Origin: Bacteroidales bacterium
GTDB taxonomy: Bacteria; Bacteroidota; Bacteroidia; Bacteroidales; GCA-2748055
Length of the DNA stretch: 64,000 nucleotides
Assembly (NCBI GenBank): GCA_029210725.1
Contig: JARGFM010000011.1
Location: 12,390 to 76,389, forward strand
Direction: 5' to 3'
Below the pieces are notes generated by a model. The model was given only the letters and a program-made list of their open reading frames with translations. It was not told the origin of the DNA and ran no database searches. A program made the position numbers and the translations under genes. Shown piece after piece: positions 53,336 to 61,494 of this stretch; positions within the stretch are counted from its first letter, which is position 1, and the number at the start of each line of letters is the position of its first letter.

Positions 53336-53364
53336 CAAAGTTAGCAAAAGAAGTACATATACAA
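53336..53364 (-). promoter_or_regulatory. Promoter of the sigma/anti-sigma operon
   Basis: On the minus strand TTG (53362-53364) is 18 bases from TAACTTTG (53336-53343), matching the Bacteroidota consensus. The sigma factor ATG lies 33 bases past the -7 element. Housekeeping transcription is therefore likely. Confidence 0.6.
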
Positions 53365-53429
53365 TTATAAAATTGGTCAAATTCAGAAGCCGAAAGCAGG
53401 CGCTGAGCTCCGGCTCCCGTTAAGAATGC

Positions 53430-53437
53430 TATTTTTG
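53430..53437 (+). promoter_or_regulatory. Possible -7 element for the VTT gene
   Basis: TATTTTTG matches TAnnTTTG and ends four bases before the ATG at 53442, which would give a leaderless or nearly leaderless mRNA. No TTG was found at the right distance upstream, so support is weak. Confidence 0.3.
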
Positions 53438-53441
53438 TGCC

Positions 53442-53999
53442 ATGAAGAATAAAATAAAGGTCCGGCGAAAAACCTTGTTCCTGTGGATGGCTGTTGTTGC
53501 TGTAAGTCTTATTCTCTTTTTTTTTAACCGGGATCTTTTTGATATCACTTTTCTGAAAAAATATGTAAGCGATCACCGGGTGCTTGTATTGAGCCTTTAT
53601 CTGCTTATTCTCACTTTTATTGGCCTGACCTTTATTCCGTCCACTCCTTTTGCCGTGGCAGGGGTCCTTATGTTTCCTCCCCTGGAAGCCTACTTTATAA
53701 ATCTCATTGGAATAATCACTTCATCGCTGGTTGTTTACTACTTCACTCAGTATCTCCGGCTCGACCACTGGCTGGAGGCTAAATACCCGGCAAAAATAGA
53801 AAAGGTGAAAAAGGCCCTGAGCAAAAAGGAACTGCCCATTATCGCCGGCTGGAGTTTTTTCCCCGTGGTGCCTACCGACCTGATCATTTATGTGAGCAGT
53901 ACCCTGAACATCCCTTACTGGAAATGCCTTAGCGGAATAATCATCGGAGAAGGCACCCTGAATGCTTTTTATATCTTTTCTGTAGATTTCTTTATTTAA
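53442..53999 (+). CDS. VTT/DedA-like small membrane protein
   Basis: 185 residues, about five hydrophobic segments. LTFIGLTFIPSTPFAVAGVLMFPPLEAYFINLIGIITSSLVVYYFTQYL and GWSFFPVVPTDLIIYVSSTLNIPYWKCLSGIIIGEG fit the VTT (SNARE-associated/TVP38) domain, whose re-entrant helices occur in DedA and TMEM64/41 proteins. Relatives flip lipids or undecaprenyl phosphate. It is divergent from the sigma operon. It ends before a hairpin that terminates the tRNA transcript. Confidence 0.83.
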   Translation: MKNKIKVRRKTLFLWMAVVAVSLILFFFNRDLFDITFLKKYVSDHRVLVLSLYLLILTFIGLTFIPSTPFAVAGVLMFPPLEAYFINLIGIITSSLVVYYFTQYLRLDHWLEAKYPAKIEKVKKALSKKELPIIAGWSFFPVVPTDLIIYVSSTLNIPYWKCLSGIIIGEGTLNAFYIFSVDFFI

Positions 54000-54031
54000 T
54001 ATTCTGGCCGGACCGGCCTTATCCAACAAAA

Positions 54032-54059
54032 AAACCGCCGGGCTCTCGCTGGGCGGTTT
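54032..54059 (-). terminator. Rho-independent terminator of tRNA-His
   Basis: AAACCGCC (54032-54039) pairs with GGCGGTTT (54052-54059). On the minus strand the stem is followed by a run of seven T (GGCGGTTTTTTTG), nine bases after the tRNA 3' end. In the plus direction the T-run is short, so it also serves the VTT gene only weakly. Confidence 0.8.
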
Positions 54060-54068
54060 CTCTTGTCG

Positions 54069-54143
54069 GGTGGAAGACCGGGTTCGAACCGGCGACCTCT
54101 GGAACCACAATCCAGCGCTCTAACCTACTGAGCTACATCCACC
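54069..54143 (-). tRNA. tRNA-His (GTG anticodon)
   Basis: 75 bases, including the extra 5' G (G-1) opposite C73 that marks tRNA-His. The cloverleaf has acceptor GTGGATG/CTTCCAC, D stem GCTC/GAGC, anticodon loop TTGTGGT with anticodon GTG, and T loop TTCGAAC. The 3' CCA is not encoded. The acceptor stem contains one T6-T67 mismatch. It reads on the minus strand and is alone. Confidence 0.95.
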
Positions 54144-54154
54144 ATTTGGGTGTG

Positions 54155-54162
54155 CAAATTTA
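54155..54162 (-). promoter_or_regulatory. tRNA-His promoter -7 element
   Basis: On the minus strand TAAATTTG matches the TAnnTTTG consensus and ends 11 bases before the mature 5' end, the expected distance for a short 5' leader removed by RNase P. No clear -33 TTG was seen. Confidence 0.5.
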
Positions 54163-54197
54163 CAAATTTTTTTATTCCGGTATTCTATTCCGGGAAA

Positions 54198-55382
54198 TTA
54201 TTCCCCGAGCACTTGAAGAAAGAGCCGGTTGTACTGTGCCATTACCACCTTTTCTCCATATATATCAAGGGTTTGCTGCCTGATTTTCCCGGCAGAATAA
54301 TTGCGGATATTTACCATCATTCCCTGCATGGCCCCGGCCAGTTCACCCGCATCCCCGGGTTTAATCAGCAGGCCATTCTCCGGGTTGACCATGGAATCCG
54401 GACCGCCCGACCGGGTAGCGATCACCGGAAGCCCGGTGGCCATGGCTTCGATCAGCACCACCCCGAATGCTTCGTAGCGGGAGGGAAGTACAAAACAGCT
54501 GGCCTCCCTCATCTCCTTCTGCATCTCCTCCCGGTTCAGCCTGCCCAGAAAGCGGACCCGTTCGCTAATTCCAAGTTCGACGGCCTGCCGCTCCAGCTCC
54601 TCTCTCAGGGAGCCTCTCCCAGCCAGCCGGACCAGGAAATTCTGACCGCCTTGATCGGCCAGTAATTTTACAGCCTCCAGGAGCAGGTCCAACCCCTTCA
54701 CAAACTCCAGCCGGCCGGCCCAGAGAAATACACAGGGATTTGTGGTACGGGGCTCCGGCGGGGGAAGAAAGAGGTCCTCACGAATCATATTGGGAATCAC
54801 CATGGTTTTTTCCAGGACAGGGGCGACCAGGGCCTCTATCCCCGCTCTCAGGCTGCCGGAGACCAGGACCAGCTTGTTGCAGTGGCCATATGCCCTCTCA
54901 AACAGTGGAACATAAAAGGCCTTCACCATCTGCCGCGCCTCTTCAGTGCTCCACACAAAAAAGCTCCGGTGCTCCACAACCAGATAGGGAACCCCCTGTT
55001 CGCGGTTCAGCAGGTAAGCCGCGAATCCGGCCCAGGTCACGCTGTGCGCCAGAATAAGGTCCGGCTTCCCGAACTGTTCCACATATTTCCGGTAGATCCT
55101 GACGGTTTGCCGGGCCCATCCGGCAATGTTATACCTTTCATTACCCGGTACCTTCAGGTAGGTGGAGCGCACCACCCGCAAGCCATCTTCCTCCTCTACC
55201 CGGTAAGGGCGAAAGGCCGTCCGGCCGGTCTGGAACAGCTTCCGGATACCTGCCAGACGGGTGACCAGCACATCCACCTGCCAGCCCGTCTTCCGGATGG
55301 CCTCGCTGTGTTCCTTGAAAAAATAACCTCCGTCGGGCGGGTACCAGGAAGGGATGATCAGGATGCGCTTTTCATTTTTCAT
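54198..55382 (-). CDS. Family 4 glycosyltransferase
   Basis: 394 residues, GT-B fold. PSWYPPDGGYFFKEHSEA at the N-terminus is common in GT4 transferases of Bacteroidota surface-sugar clusters. The C-terminal domain has VFLWAGRLEFVKGLDLLLEAV, RVRFLGRLNREEMQKEM, and the nucleotide-sugar motif PSRYEAFGVVLIEAMATGLPVIATRSGGPDSMV. It adds a sugar to a surface polysaccharide or lipid carrier in the cytoplasm. It is third in a minus-strand block with a methyltransferase and a flippase. Confidence 0.9.
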   Translation of the reverse strand: MKNEKRILIIPSWYPPDGGYFFKEHSEAIRKTGWQVDVLVTRLAGIRKLFQTGRTAFRPYRVEEEDGLRVVRSTYLKVPGNERYNIAGWARQTVRIYRKYVEQFGKPDLILAHSVTWAGFAAYLLNREQGVPYLVVEHRSFFVWSTEEARQMVKAFYVPLFERAYGHCNKLVLVSGSLRAGIEALVAPVLEKTMVIPNMIREDLFLPPPEPRTTNPCVFLWAGRLEFVKGLDLLLEAVKLLADQGGQNFLVRLAGRGSLREELERQAVELGISERVRFLGRLNREEMQKEMREASCFVLPSRYEAFGVVLIEAMATGLPVIATRSGGPDSMVNPENGLLIKPGDAGELAGAMQGMMVNIRNYSAGKIRQQTLDIYGEKVVMAQYNRLFLQVLGE

Positions 55383-55394
55383 ATTTTCAAAAGA

Positions 55395-56216
55395 TCAGGT
55401 TTGCGATTCCTTCAGGATATGCCGGGAGATTACTGTTTTATAAAACTCGCCGGGCACCCTGTTGAATTCTGCCGGCCGCGACGGCAGGCACTCTCCTGTA
55501 AAGACAGCCGATTTGGTATGTCCCACATGATATACCCTGGCTGCCCGTTCTTTTCCCACCCCGTCGAGGATGGCTGCCAGCACCTCAAAGCGCACCCGGT
55601 CGGGGTGAAAGCCATAGTCATGCCAGACCACGATGCTCTTCTCATGGACCAGGTGTCTGAAGACCTGGATCGTATCGCTTTTGATATTCTCATAATGATG
55701 GTCCCCGTCAATGAATATCAGGTCGAATTTCCTGTTAAGCTTTGCAAAATCGAAGCTGAGGGAATCGCCGCGCAGATGGGTAACATTCTTAAGTCCTTTT
55801 GAAAAGAGCATGTGGGAGGCAATGGCAGAAGAATGCATCCCCCTCTGCAACATCTCCTTTTCGCTCAGGCATAAGGTATAACAGCTGGCCGCCCTGGAGG
55901 CAAGGGTGGCCACACTTTCGCCCCGCCAGGTCCCGATCTCAAAATAGGTGCAATTCCCGATCCTCTCTGCCAATCCGGCGAGCAGCATCAGGTCGGTGGG
56001 CAGGGAACCACCATCGAGATAGGTCATGGGACCAAGTTCGAAAATCGCCGCGCCAATCAGTTCATCCATCTCCACCATGGGAAGTCCCCCGGACAGACTA
56101 TATCTTTTCTCCACATAAGCCTGCCAGGTATTTTCATCCGTCAATACCCGGTTTAATAGGACCGGTTTGCGGAGTATCCACCAGAGGGCTTTGCATGCTT
56201 TTCTTATCTTACTCAT
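55395..56216 (-). CDS. Class I SAM-dependent methyltransferase (Methyltransf_24)
   Basis: 273 residues. Motif I is TYFEIGTWRGESVATLA, followed by VTHLRGDSLSFDF and FDLIFIDGDHHYENIKSDT, the post-motif pattern of the Methyltransf_24 family common in O-antigen and glycan gene sets. Its target is probably a sugar or polymer end, but this is inferred from neighbours. It overlaps the flippase gene by eight bases. Confidence 0.82.
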   Translation of the reverse strand: MSKIRKACKALWWILRKPVLLNRVLTDENTWQAYVEKRYSLSGGLPMVEMDELIGAAIFELGPMTYLDGGSLPTDLMLLAGLAERIGNCTYFEIGTWRGESVATLASRAASCYTLCLSEKEMLQRGMHSSAIASHMLFSKGLKNVTHLRGDSLSFDFAKLNRKFDLIFIDGDHHYENIKSDTIQVFRHLVHEKSIVVWHDYGFHPDRVRFEVLAAILDGVGKERAARVYHVGHTKSAVFTGECLPSRPAEFNRVPGEFYKTVISRHILKESQT

Positions 56217-57519
56217 TCTTTCCTAAAGGTATAAGCCGCTCTTCGGCCGACGGGGGTGTTTTCACCAGCTTCAGATACCAGAAGAGGCTGTAAGCGATAA
56301 TCAGGGTGCTCAGTCCGCTGTAAAGGGCCAGACCAATATAGACATTTTCCAGGATCACTCCTGCCGCCAGGCCTCCCAGTCTGGCCACCAGTTTGACTGC
56401 ATCAATCGTCATAGCCGCCCTCTGCTTATTATAGAGATCGGGAATAAAAGAGAGCGGCATGACCAGACTGACCATAAAAATCCAGGGCAAAATGATCTGG
56501 GCATACCGGCCTGCTTCTACCCACTTGTCTCCGAAAATAAATCCGAAAATCTCCGGGAAAAAAATACCCGATACAATAAAGGGAAGCAGCAAAAACTGTG
56601 TGGTACGTTTCAGGAAGAGCATAACTTCGGGATGCAAAGGGCTGTGCTTTTGCTTCTTCTCCACAAAGCGCCGGAACATTACCTGGTAGAAAGCATTGGC
56701 CACCAGGTTCACAGGTCTGTAGAGGACCATATATCCGAAGGTATATATTCCGGCCATGCCCGTGGAAAAATAGGAGCTCAGGATGAAAACCGGGAAGGCC
56801 CCGGAGAGATTGTTGATCAGTCCCTGCCACATGTTGTACTTCGGGAAGAGGATATACTGCCTGCCCAGCCGTTTCATCTCCTTCCAGGAGATCCAGCCCG
56901 CTTTTGATCCATTGTAACGCCAGTGTACCGCGAAAAAAACCAGGAAGCCCGCCACTTGTCCGAAAATCGCTCCAAAGATCAGGCCGGCTGCTCCGGCAAT
57001 CATCACTCCCAATCCAAGCTTCAGAAGCGAATTACTGAAACTCTGTGCGATATTGGCCCCGGCGATCAGCCGATAACGCTTCTGCCGGTTGGAGAAATTA
57101 CGGAAAGCGGTGAACCAGCCCACCATCAGGGTGGAAGGCGGAATAAAATAGAGCCATACCGAAATCTTTTCGCTGCCCAGCCAGTTGCATATCCATCCAT
57201 TCATGGAAAGCACAATCAGGAGCAGGAGGAGGCAAACAAGCACAGAAATCAAAGCGGAAAGTCCCAGCAGATTCACAGAGTCCCGCTCACTTTTTGGAAG
57301 CAGAATGGCCAGTTCATACTTGGCGGTGGAGAAGATCACGGTGATATTCAGGATATTCATATAGAGACCGAATACCCCGAAATCCTCCTCGCTATATATC
57401 CGGCTCAGAACAATATAGATCAGCACGGAAAATGCCTGTGCCAGGGTGGTCCCGGAGATCAGTGTGGCCACGTTCCTGAAGAACTCGCTGTTCCAGATTG
57501 TACGAAAGGCCCGATTCAT
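56209..57519 (-). CDS. Polysaccharide flippase (Wzx-like, MOP superfamily)
   Basis: 436 residues from the ATG at 57519 (MNRAFRTIWNSEFFRNV), about 12-14 membrane helices. LISGTTLAQAFSVLIYIVLSRIYSEEDFGVFGLY and GIYTFGYMVLYRPVNLVANAFYQVMFRRFVEKK are typical of the polysaccharide synthase/flippase family. It moves lipid-linked glycan repeats to the periplasm. It is first of the three-gene block, which lacks a polymerase, so the cluster may be completed elsewhere. Confidence 0.9.
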   Translation of the reverse strand: MNRAFRTIWNSEFFRNVATLISGTTLAQAFSVLIYIVLSRIYSEEDFGVFGLYMNILNITVIFSTAKYELAILLPKSERDSVNLLGLSALISVLVCLLLLLIVLSMNGWICNWLGSEKISVWLYFIPPSTLMVGWFTAFRNFSNRQKRYRLIAGANIAQSFSNSLLKLGLGVMIAGAAGLIFGAIFGQVAGFLVFFAVHWRYNGSKAGWISWKEMKRLGRQYILFPKYNMWQGLINNLSGAFPVFILSSYFSTGMAGIYTFGYMVLYRPVNLVANAFYQVMFRRFVEKKQKHSPLHPEVMLFLKRTTQFLLLPFIVSGIFFPEIFGFIFGDKWVEAGRYAQIILPWIFMVSLVMPLSFIPDLYNKQRAAMTIDAVKLVARLGGLAAGVILENVYIGLALYSGLSTLIIAYSLFWYLKLVKTPPSAEERLIPLGKNE

Positions 57520-57615
57520 AATCAAAAATAGAAATTTAACTGCAATTCTGTCAGTATTTGACTTTGGCTGCGCAATGGCATGTCTTTTGACTCCCTACCA
57601 TTTGATAAAAACCTA

Positions 57616-57623
57616 TATATTTG
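57616..57623 (+). promoter_or_regulatory. Possible promoter -7 element for the Bax-inhibitor-like gene
   Basis: TATATTTG matches TAnnTTTG and lies 17 bases before the ATG at 57641. A -33 TTG at the ideal distance was not seen. Confidence 0.45.
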
Positions 57624-57640
57624 ACGCAAATTAGAAGAAG

Positions 57641-58393
57641 ATGAGAGCAATGAGGTCATCCAATCCTGCGATGACAGGAAAGATTTTCGAGAAAGCGGGT
57701 ATTGCAGCCGCCGGCAGCAGTACCATGACCATAAACGGAACCATCAATAAAATCGGATTAATGCTGCTTATGCTTATCGCAGCGGCAGCCTATACCTGGA
57801 ACATGGTGATGGGAGCCGATCCGGGCAGGGCAGGAACGCTGGCCATGGTTGGAGCCATTGGCGGATTTATCATGGCCCTGGTTACCATTTTCAGGCCGCA
57901 ATCATCGGCCGTCACGGCACCGATCTATGCCATCCTGGAAGGACTCTTCCTGGGTTCCATCAGCGCCGTAATAAATTCCAGGTACCCCGGCGTGGCCTTC
58001 CAGGCTGTCTTGCTGACCATAGGCACCCTGTTTACCATGCTTTTTTTATACCGCTCGGGACGGATCCGGGCCACACCCAGATTCAGACGCGGGGTGATGA
58101 TGGCCACAGGGGCCGTTTTCTTTGCCTATCTGATCAGCTGGATTCTGGGAATGTTTGGCATGCCGGTGGGTTTCATGCACTCGTCCGGAACTATGGGCAT
58201 TCTGATTAACCTGGTCATTATCGTAATTGCCGCCCTGAACCTGATCCTGGATTTCGATTTCATCGAGAAGGGCTCTCAGATGGGAGCTCCAAAATATATG
58301 GAGTGGTACGGGGCCTTCGGACTGATGGTCACCCTGATCTGGCTCTATATTGAGTTCCTCAGGCTGTTATCCCGGTTCGCAGGCAGAGATTAA
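57641..58393 (+). CDS. Bax inhibitor-1/YccA-family membrane protein
   Basis: 250 residues, seven membrane helices. The N-terminal SSNPAM...FEKAG segment and TMTINGTINKIGLMLLMLI, ITAPIYAILEGLFLGSISAV-like APIYAILEGLFLGS, and LDFDFIEKGSQMGAPKYMEWYGAFGLMVTLIWLYIE are characteristic of the YccA/BI-1 family, including the paired acidic residues of the C-terminal pore. Relatives conduct calcium or regulate the FtsH protease. The role here is not established. Confidence 0.9.
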   Translation: MRAMRSSNPAMTGKIFEKAGIAAAGSSTMTINGTINKIGLMLLMLIAAAAYTWNMVMGADPGRAGTLAMVGAIGGFIMALVTIFRPQSSAVTAPIYAILEGLFLGSISAVINSRYPGVAFQAVLLTIGTLFTMLFLYRSGRIRATPRFRRGVMMATGAVFFAYLISWILGMFGMPVGFMHSSGTMGILINLVIIVIAALNLILDFDFIEKGSQMGAPKYMEWYGAFGLMVTLIWLYIEFLRLLSRFAGRD

Positions 58394-58403
58394 AAAAAAA
58401 TGA

Positions 58404-59876
58404 GTGAGTAAGCTGGAAAAATATTTTGAACCCTTCAGGGATAAGATCATCGGGAACGATGCCACCTTTGAGTCTCCCTACGGAACAAAAAGAATTCTCT
58501 ATGGCGACTGGATTGCCAGTGGCAGGCTCTACGAACCCATTGAACAGAAACTGCAGACCCAATTCGGGCCCTACGTGGCCAATACGCATACGGAAACTAC
58601 CCTGACAGGAACCCTGATGACCAAAGCTTACCACCGCTCCCACCAGTTGATCAAGGAGCATGTGAATGCCGGTCCTAACGACATAATCATTACTGCCGGC
58701 TACGGGATGACCGCGGTGATCAACAAATTGATGCGTATCCTGAGTCTGAAAGGGTGCGGGGGAAGCAATCATGATTGTGTCAAAAAAGGGGACCGGCCGG
58801 TGGTGTTCCTTACCCATATGGAGCACCATTCGAACCACACCTCCTGGTTCGAAACCATTGCCGATGTGGTCATGATCGAACCGGACAGGCACCTGAGGGT
58901 CGACCTGGACGATCTGAAAGCGAAGCTGGAGCTCTATAAGGATCGCAAGTTTAAGATCGGTTCCTTCACGGCCTGCTCCAATGTAACCGGTGTTATAACT
59001 CCTTATCATCAGATGGCCAAGCTGATGCATACCTATGGAGGGCTTGTATTAATAGATTTTGCAGCCAGCGCGCCTTATATGGATATAAATATGCACCCGG
59101 AGGATCCCATGGAGAAACTGGATGCCATCTTCTTCTCTCCCCATAAGTTTCTGGGGGGACCCGGATCATCGGGTGTTCTGATCTTCGACAAGGCCATGTA
59201 TACGGCCGAAGTTCCTGACAACCCCGGGGGAGGCACGGTCGACTGGACCAATCCATGGGGGAAATACAAGTATGTGGATGACATCGAGGTCCGCGAGGAT
59301 GGCGGCACTCCCGGTTTCCTGCAATCCATCAAAGCGGCCCTGGCCATCCAGCTGAAAAACGAGATGGGTGTGGAGAATATCATGAGGCGCGAAGAGGAGC
59401 TGCTGAAGATTGCACTGCCCGGGCTCCGGCAGATTGATGGAATCCGGATTCTGGCCAATAACGTGGACGACCGGCTGGGAGTGATCTCCTTCTACCACCC
59501 CGATATCCATTTTAATCTTTTTGTGAAATTGCTGAATGACCGCTTCGGCATCCAGACCAGGGGGGGCTGTGCCTGTGCCGGCACCTATGGGCACTTCCTG
59601 CTGGAAGTGACCTATGATAAGTCACAGGAGATCACCGAGAAGATCAATCATGGCGATCTTTCGGAAAAACCCGGATGGGTCAGATGGTCGCTGCATCCCA
59701 CCATGACCAATGAGGAGGTGCACCAGGTACTCTATGCCATCAGGGAGGTAAGCCTGCACCACCTCGAATGGGCCGGGGAGTATAAGTATCTGACAAACAA
59801 AAACGAGTTTATCCACTTAAGTCACCTTCAGCGCAAGCCCGAAGATGAGATGATGAGCGATTGGTTCAATTTGTAA
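58404..59876 (+). CDS. Class V aminotransferase (cysteine-desulfurase-like)
   Basis: 490 residues from a GTG at 58404. The PLP fold shows DFAASAPYMDI (Asp binding the pyridine N), the Schiff-base lysine in SPHKFLGGPGSSGVL, and the substrate-side TRGGCACAGTYGHF, which resembles the cysteine loop of desulfurases. It is about 80 residues longer than SufS. An ATG four bases upstream reads ATG-AGT-GAG-TAA out of frame. Substrate unknown; cysteine or another amino acid in secondary metabolism is possible. The 3' end overlaps the open frame of the next gene. Confidence 0.82.
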   Translation: MSKLEKYFEPFRDKIIGNDATFESPYGTKRILYGDWIASGRLYEPIEQKLQTQFGPYVANTHTETTLTGTLMTKAYHRSHQLIKEHVNAGPNDIIITAGYGMTAVINKLMRILSLKGCGGSNHDCVKKGDRPVVFLTHMEHHSNHTSWFETIADVVMIEPDRHLRVDLDDLKAKLELYKDRKFKIGSFTACSNVTGVITPYHQMAKLMHTYGGLVLIDFAASAPYMDINMHPEDPMEKLDAIFFSPHKFLGGPGSSGVLIFDKAMYTAEVPDNPGGGTVDWTNPWGKYKYVDDIEVREDGGTPGFLQSIKAALAIQLKNEMGVENIMRREEELLKIALPGLRQIDGIRILANNVDDRLGVISFYHPDIHFNLFVKLLNDRFGIQTRGGCACAGTYGHFLLEVTYDKSQEITEKINHGDLSEKPGWVRWSLHPTMTNEEVHQVLYAIREVSLHHLEWAGEYKYLTNKNEFIHLSHLQRKPEDEMMSDWFNL

Positions 59877-59893
59877 AAAAGACCCCTTTACTC

Positions 59894-61096
59894 ATGCATA
59901 TTGTATCTGTTGAAAGCAAAAAGGAAGAGAAGTGTTTCCTGGATTTCCCCAGGAAACTGTACCGCAACGACCCTAATCATGTGGTGCAGTTTGACAGCGA
60001 AATCAAATGCGCCTTCGACCGGAAGGTAAACCCTTACTTCAGGCACGGCGACGCGGTCCGCTGGATTGTACGAAACGACCGGGGCGAAACGCTTGGCCGC
60101 ATAGCTGCATTCTACGACACCCATAAGGACGAGGCCGACTATGTGCGCAGCGGTGGCTGTGGTTTTTTTGAATCCATCGACGACAGGCAGGTGGCTTTTC
60201 TACTCTTTGATACGGCCAGGGAATGGTTGCAGAAGAATGGCTATGAAGCCATGACCGGGCCCATCAATTTCGGGGAAAACGATACCAACTGGGGCTGCCT
60301 GGTCCAGGGATTTATCCCCCAGGGACTGGGTATGACCTATAACCTGCCTTACTACAGGGAGTTGTTTGAAAGCTATGGCTTCCAGCTCTACTACAGGCAA
60401 CTGTCCTTTCACCTCGACATCGTAAAACCCTTCCCGGAACGCTTCTGGAAGATTGCCGAGTGGGTCAACAAGCGAAAAGGCTTCACTTACAAGCACTATG
60501 AACCAGATAAGACGGCTAAGTTCGTAGACGATACGGTCTATATCTACAACCAGGCATGGAGCAAACTCAGAAAGGATTATACTCCCCTGGATCCGGCCTC
60601 TCTCTACGATGAATTGAGGAAGGTAAAAATAATCATGGACCCGGAAATGATCTGGTATGCCTACCACGGGGAGGAGCCTATCGCCTTTTTTATGTTTCTT
60701 CCCGATGCCAACCAGATTTTCAGGCGCCTGAACGGAAAGCTGCACCTGGTCAACAAGCTGAAATTTCTCTATTATAAAAGAACCCATTCCATTACACGGG
60801 CCAGGGGGACGGTGGCGGGTGTCATCCCGAAGTTTCAGAATTCAGGGGTGGAATCGGGTATTTTTTTCCAGTTGAGAGATGTAATGGCCCGTAAGCCGCA
60901 ATATAAAGAGTTTGAACTCTCCTGGGTAGGTGACTTCAATCCCAAAATGATCTCCCTCTATATAAATACCGGAGCTGTCCATACGAAAACTCATCACACC
61001 TACCGCTACCTGTTCGACCGCGAAAAACCTTTCCAGCGATTTATGGAAGAGGCTGTGGATGAGTCAAAACTTCCTGAAAATATTTTGAAGTTGTAA
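59894..61096 (+). CDS. YghO-like GNAT-superfamily protein
   Basis: 400 residues from the ATG at 59894 ([15 protein letters not shown]). The sequence resembles the E. coli YghO family: [74 protein letters not shown] and [18 protein letters not shown]. These are thought to be GNAT-type acyltransferases of unclear role. The C-terminal half has NSGVESGIF and [16 protein letters not shown] motifs, consistent with a second GNAT lobe. It directly follows the aminotransferase gene, so an amino-lipid pathway is possible. Confidence 0.72.
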   Translation: MHIVSVESKKEEKCFLDFPRKLYRNDPNHVVQFDSEIKCAFDRKVNPYFRHGDAVRWIVRNDRGETLGRIAAFYDTHKDEADYVRSGGCGFFESIDDRQVAFLLFDTAREWLQKNGYEAMTGPINFGENDTNWGCLVQGFIPQGLGMTYNLPYYRELFESYGFQLYYRQLSFHLDIVKPFPERFWKIAEWVNKRKGFTYKHYEPDKTAKFVDDTVYIYNQAWSKLRKDYTPLDPASLYDELRKVKIIMDPEMIWYAYHGEEPIAFFMFLPDANQIFRRLNGKLHLVNKLKFLYYKRTHSITRARGTVAGVIPKFQNSGVESGIFFQLRDVMARKPQYKEFELSWVGDFNPKMISLYINTGAVHTKTHHTYRYLFDREKPFQRFMEEAVDESKLPENILKL

Positions 61097-61114
61097 CAAA
61101 CATTTCTATCTTTG
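61084..61114 (+). promoter_or_regulatory. rpmE2 promoter (consensus)
   Basis: TTTG (61084-61087), a spacer of exactly 19 bases, then TATCTTTG (61107-61114): a full match to the Bacteroidota consensus. It overlaps the end of the YghO-like gene and lies 44 bases before the rpmE2 ATG. Confidence 0.75.
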
Positions 61115-61158
61115 CATTCCGTTTTGAAAAAAGCGCAGATATTGAAACCAATAAGACA

Positions 61159-61425
61159 ATGAAGAAAGATATACATCCGAAGAACTACAGGCTTGTTGCA
61201 TTCAGGGACATGTCCAATGGATTCACATTCGTAACCAAATCAACAGCTCCCTCGAAGGAGACGGTTAAACTGGAAGATGGCCTTGAATATCCGCTGATTA
61301 AACTTGAAATCTCCAGTACTTCGCACCCTTTTTATACCGGTAAGATGAAACTGGTAGACACCGCCGGACGTGTGGACAAGTTTATGAACCGCTATAAGAG
61401 TCACCTGGACAAAAAAAACAAATAG
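61159..61425 (+). CDS. rpmE2: 50S ribosomal protein L31 type B
   Basis: 88 residues. [30 protein letters not shown] and the tail [31 protein letters not shown] define L31. The zinc-binding cysteines of type A are absent, so it is the zinc-independent type B, common as the only form in Bacteroidota. It has its own consensus promoter and a strong terminator, so it is transcribed as a single gene. Confidence 0.97.
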   Translation: MKKDIHPKNYRLVAFRDMSNGFTFVTKSTAPSKETVKLEDGLEYPLIKLEISSTSHPFYTGKMKLVDTAGRVDKFMNRYKSHLDKKNK

Positions 61426-61444
61426 CAGATCAGCAAATCTGTTT

Positions 61445-61478
61445 AAAAGCCATCTCTTCAAGGATGGCTTTTTTTTTT
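61445..61478 (+). terminator. rpmE2 rho-independent terminator
   Basis: AAAAGCCATC (61445-61454) pairs with GATGGCTTTT (61463-61472) around an 8-base loop and runs into a T-tract. Confidence 0.92.
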
Positions 61479-61494
61479 ACTTTTAAATAAAAAA

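Noticed and set aside
48179-53364. Type III-E CRISPR (Craspase) locus, suggested by the TPR-CHAT protease and sigma factor
   Set aside because: No cas gene, repeat array or Csx30-like gene is present, and this CHAT protein is exported.
48943-53364. Bacterial gasdermin partner of the CHAT protease
   Set aside because: No protein of gasdermin size or with a C-terminal inhibitory tail is adjacent.
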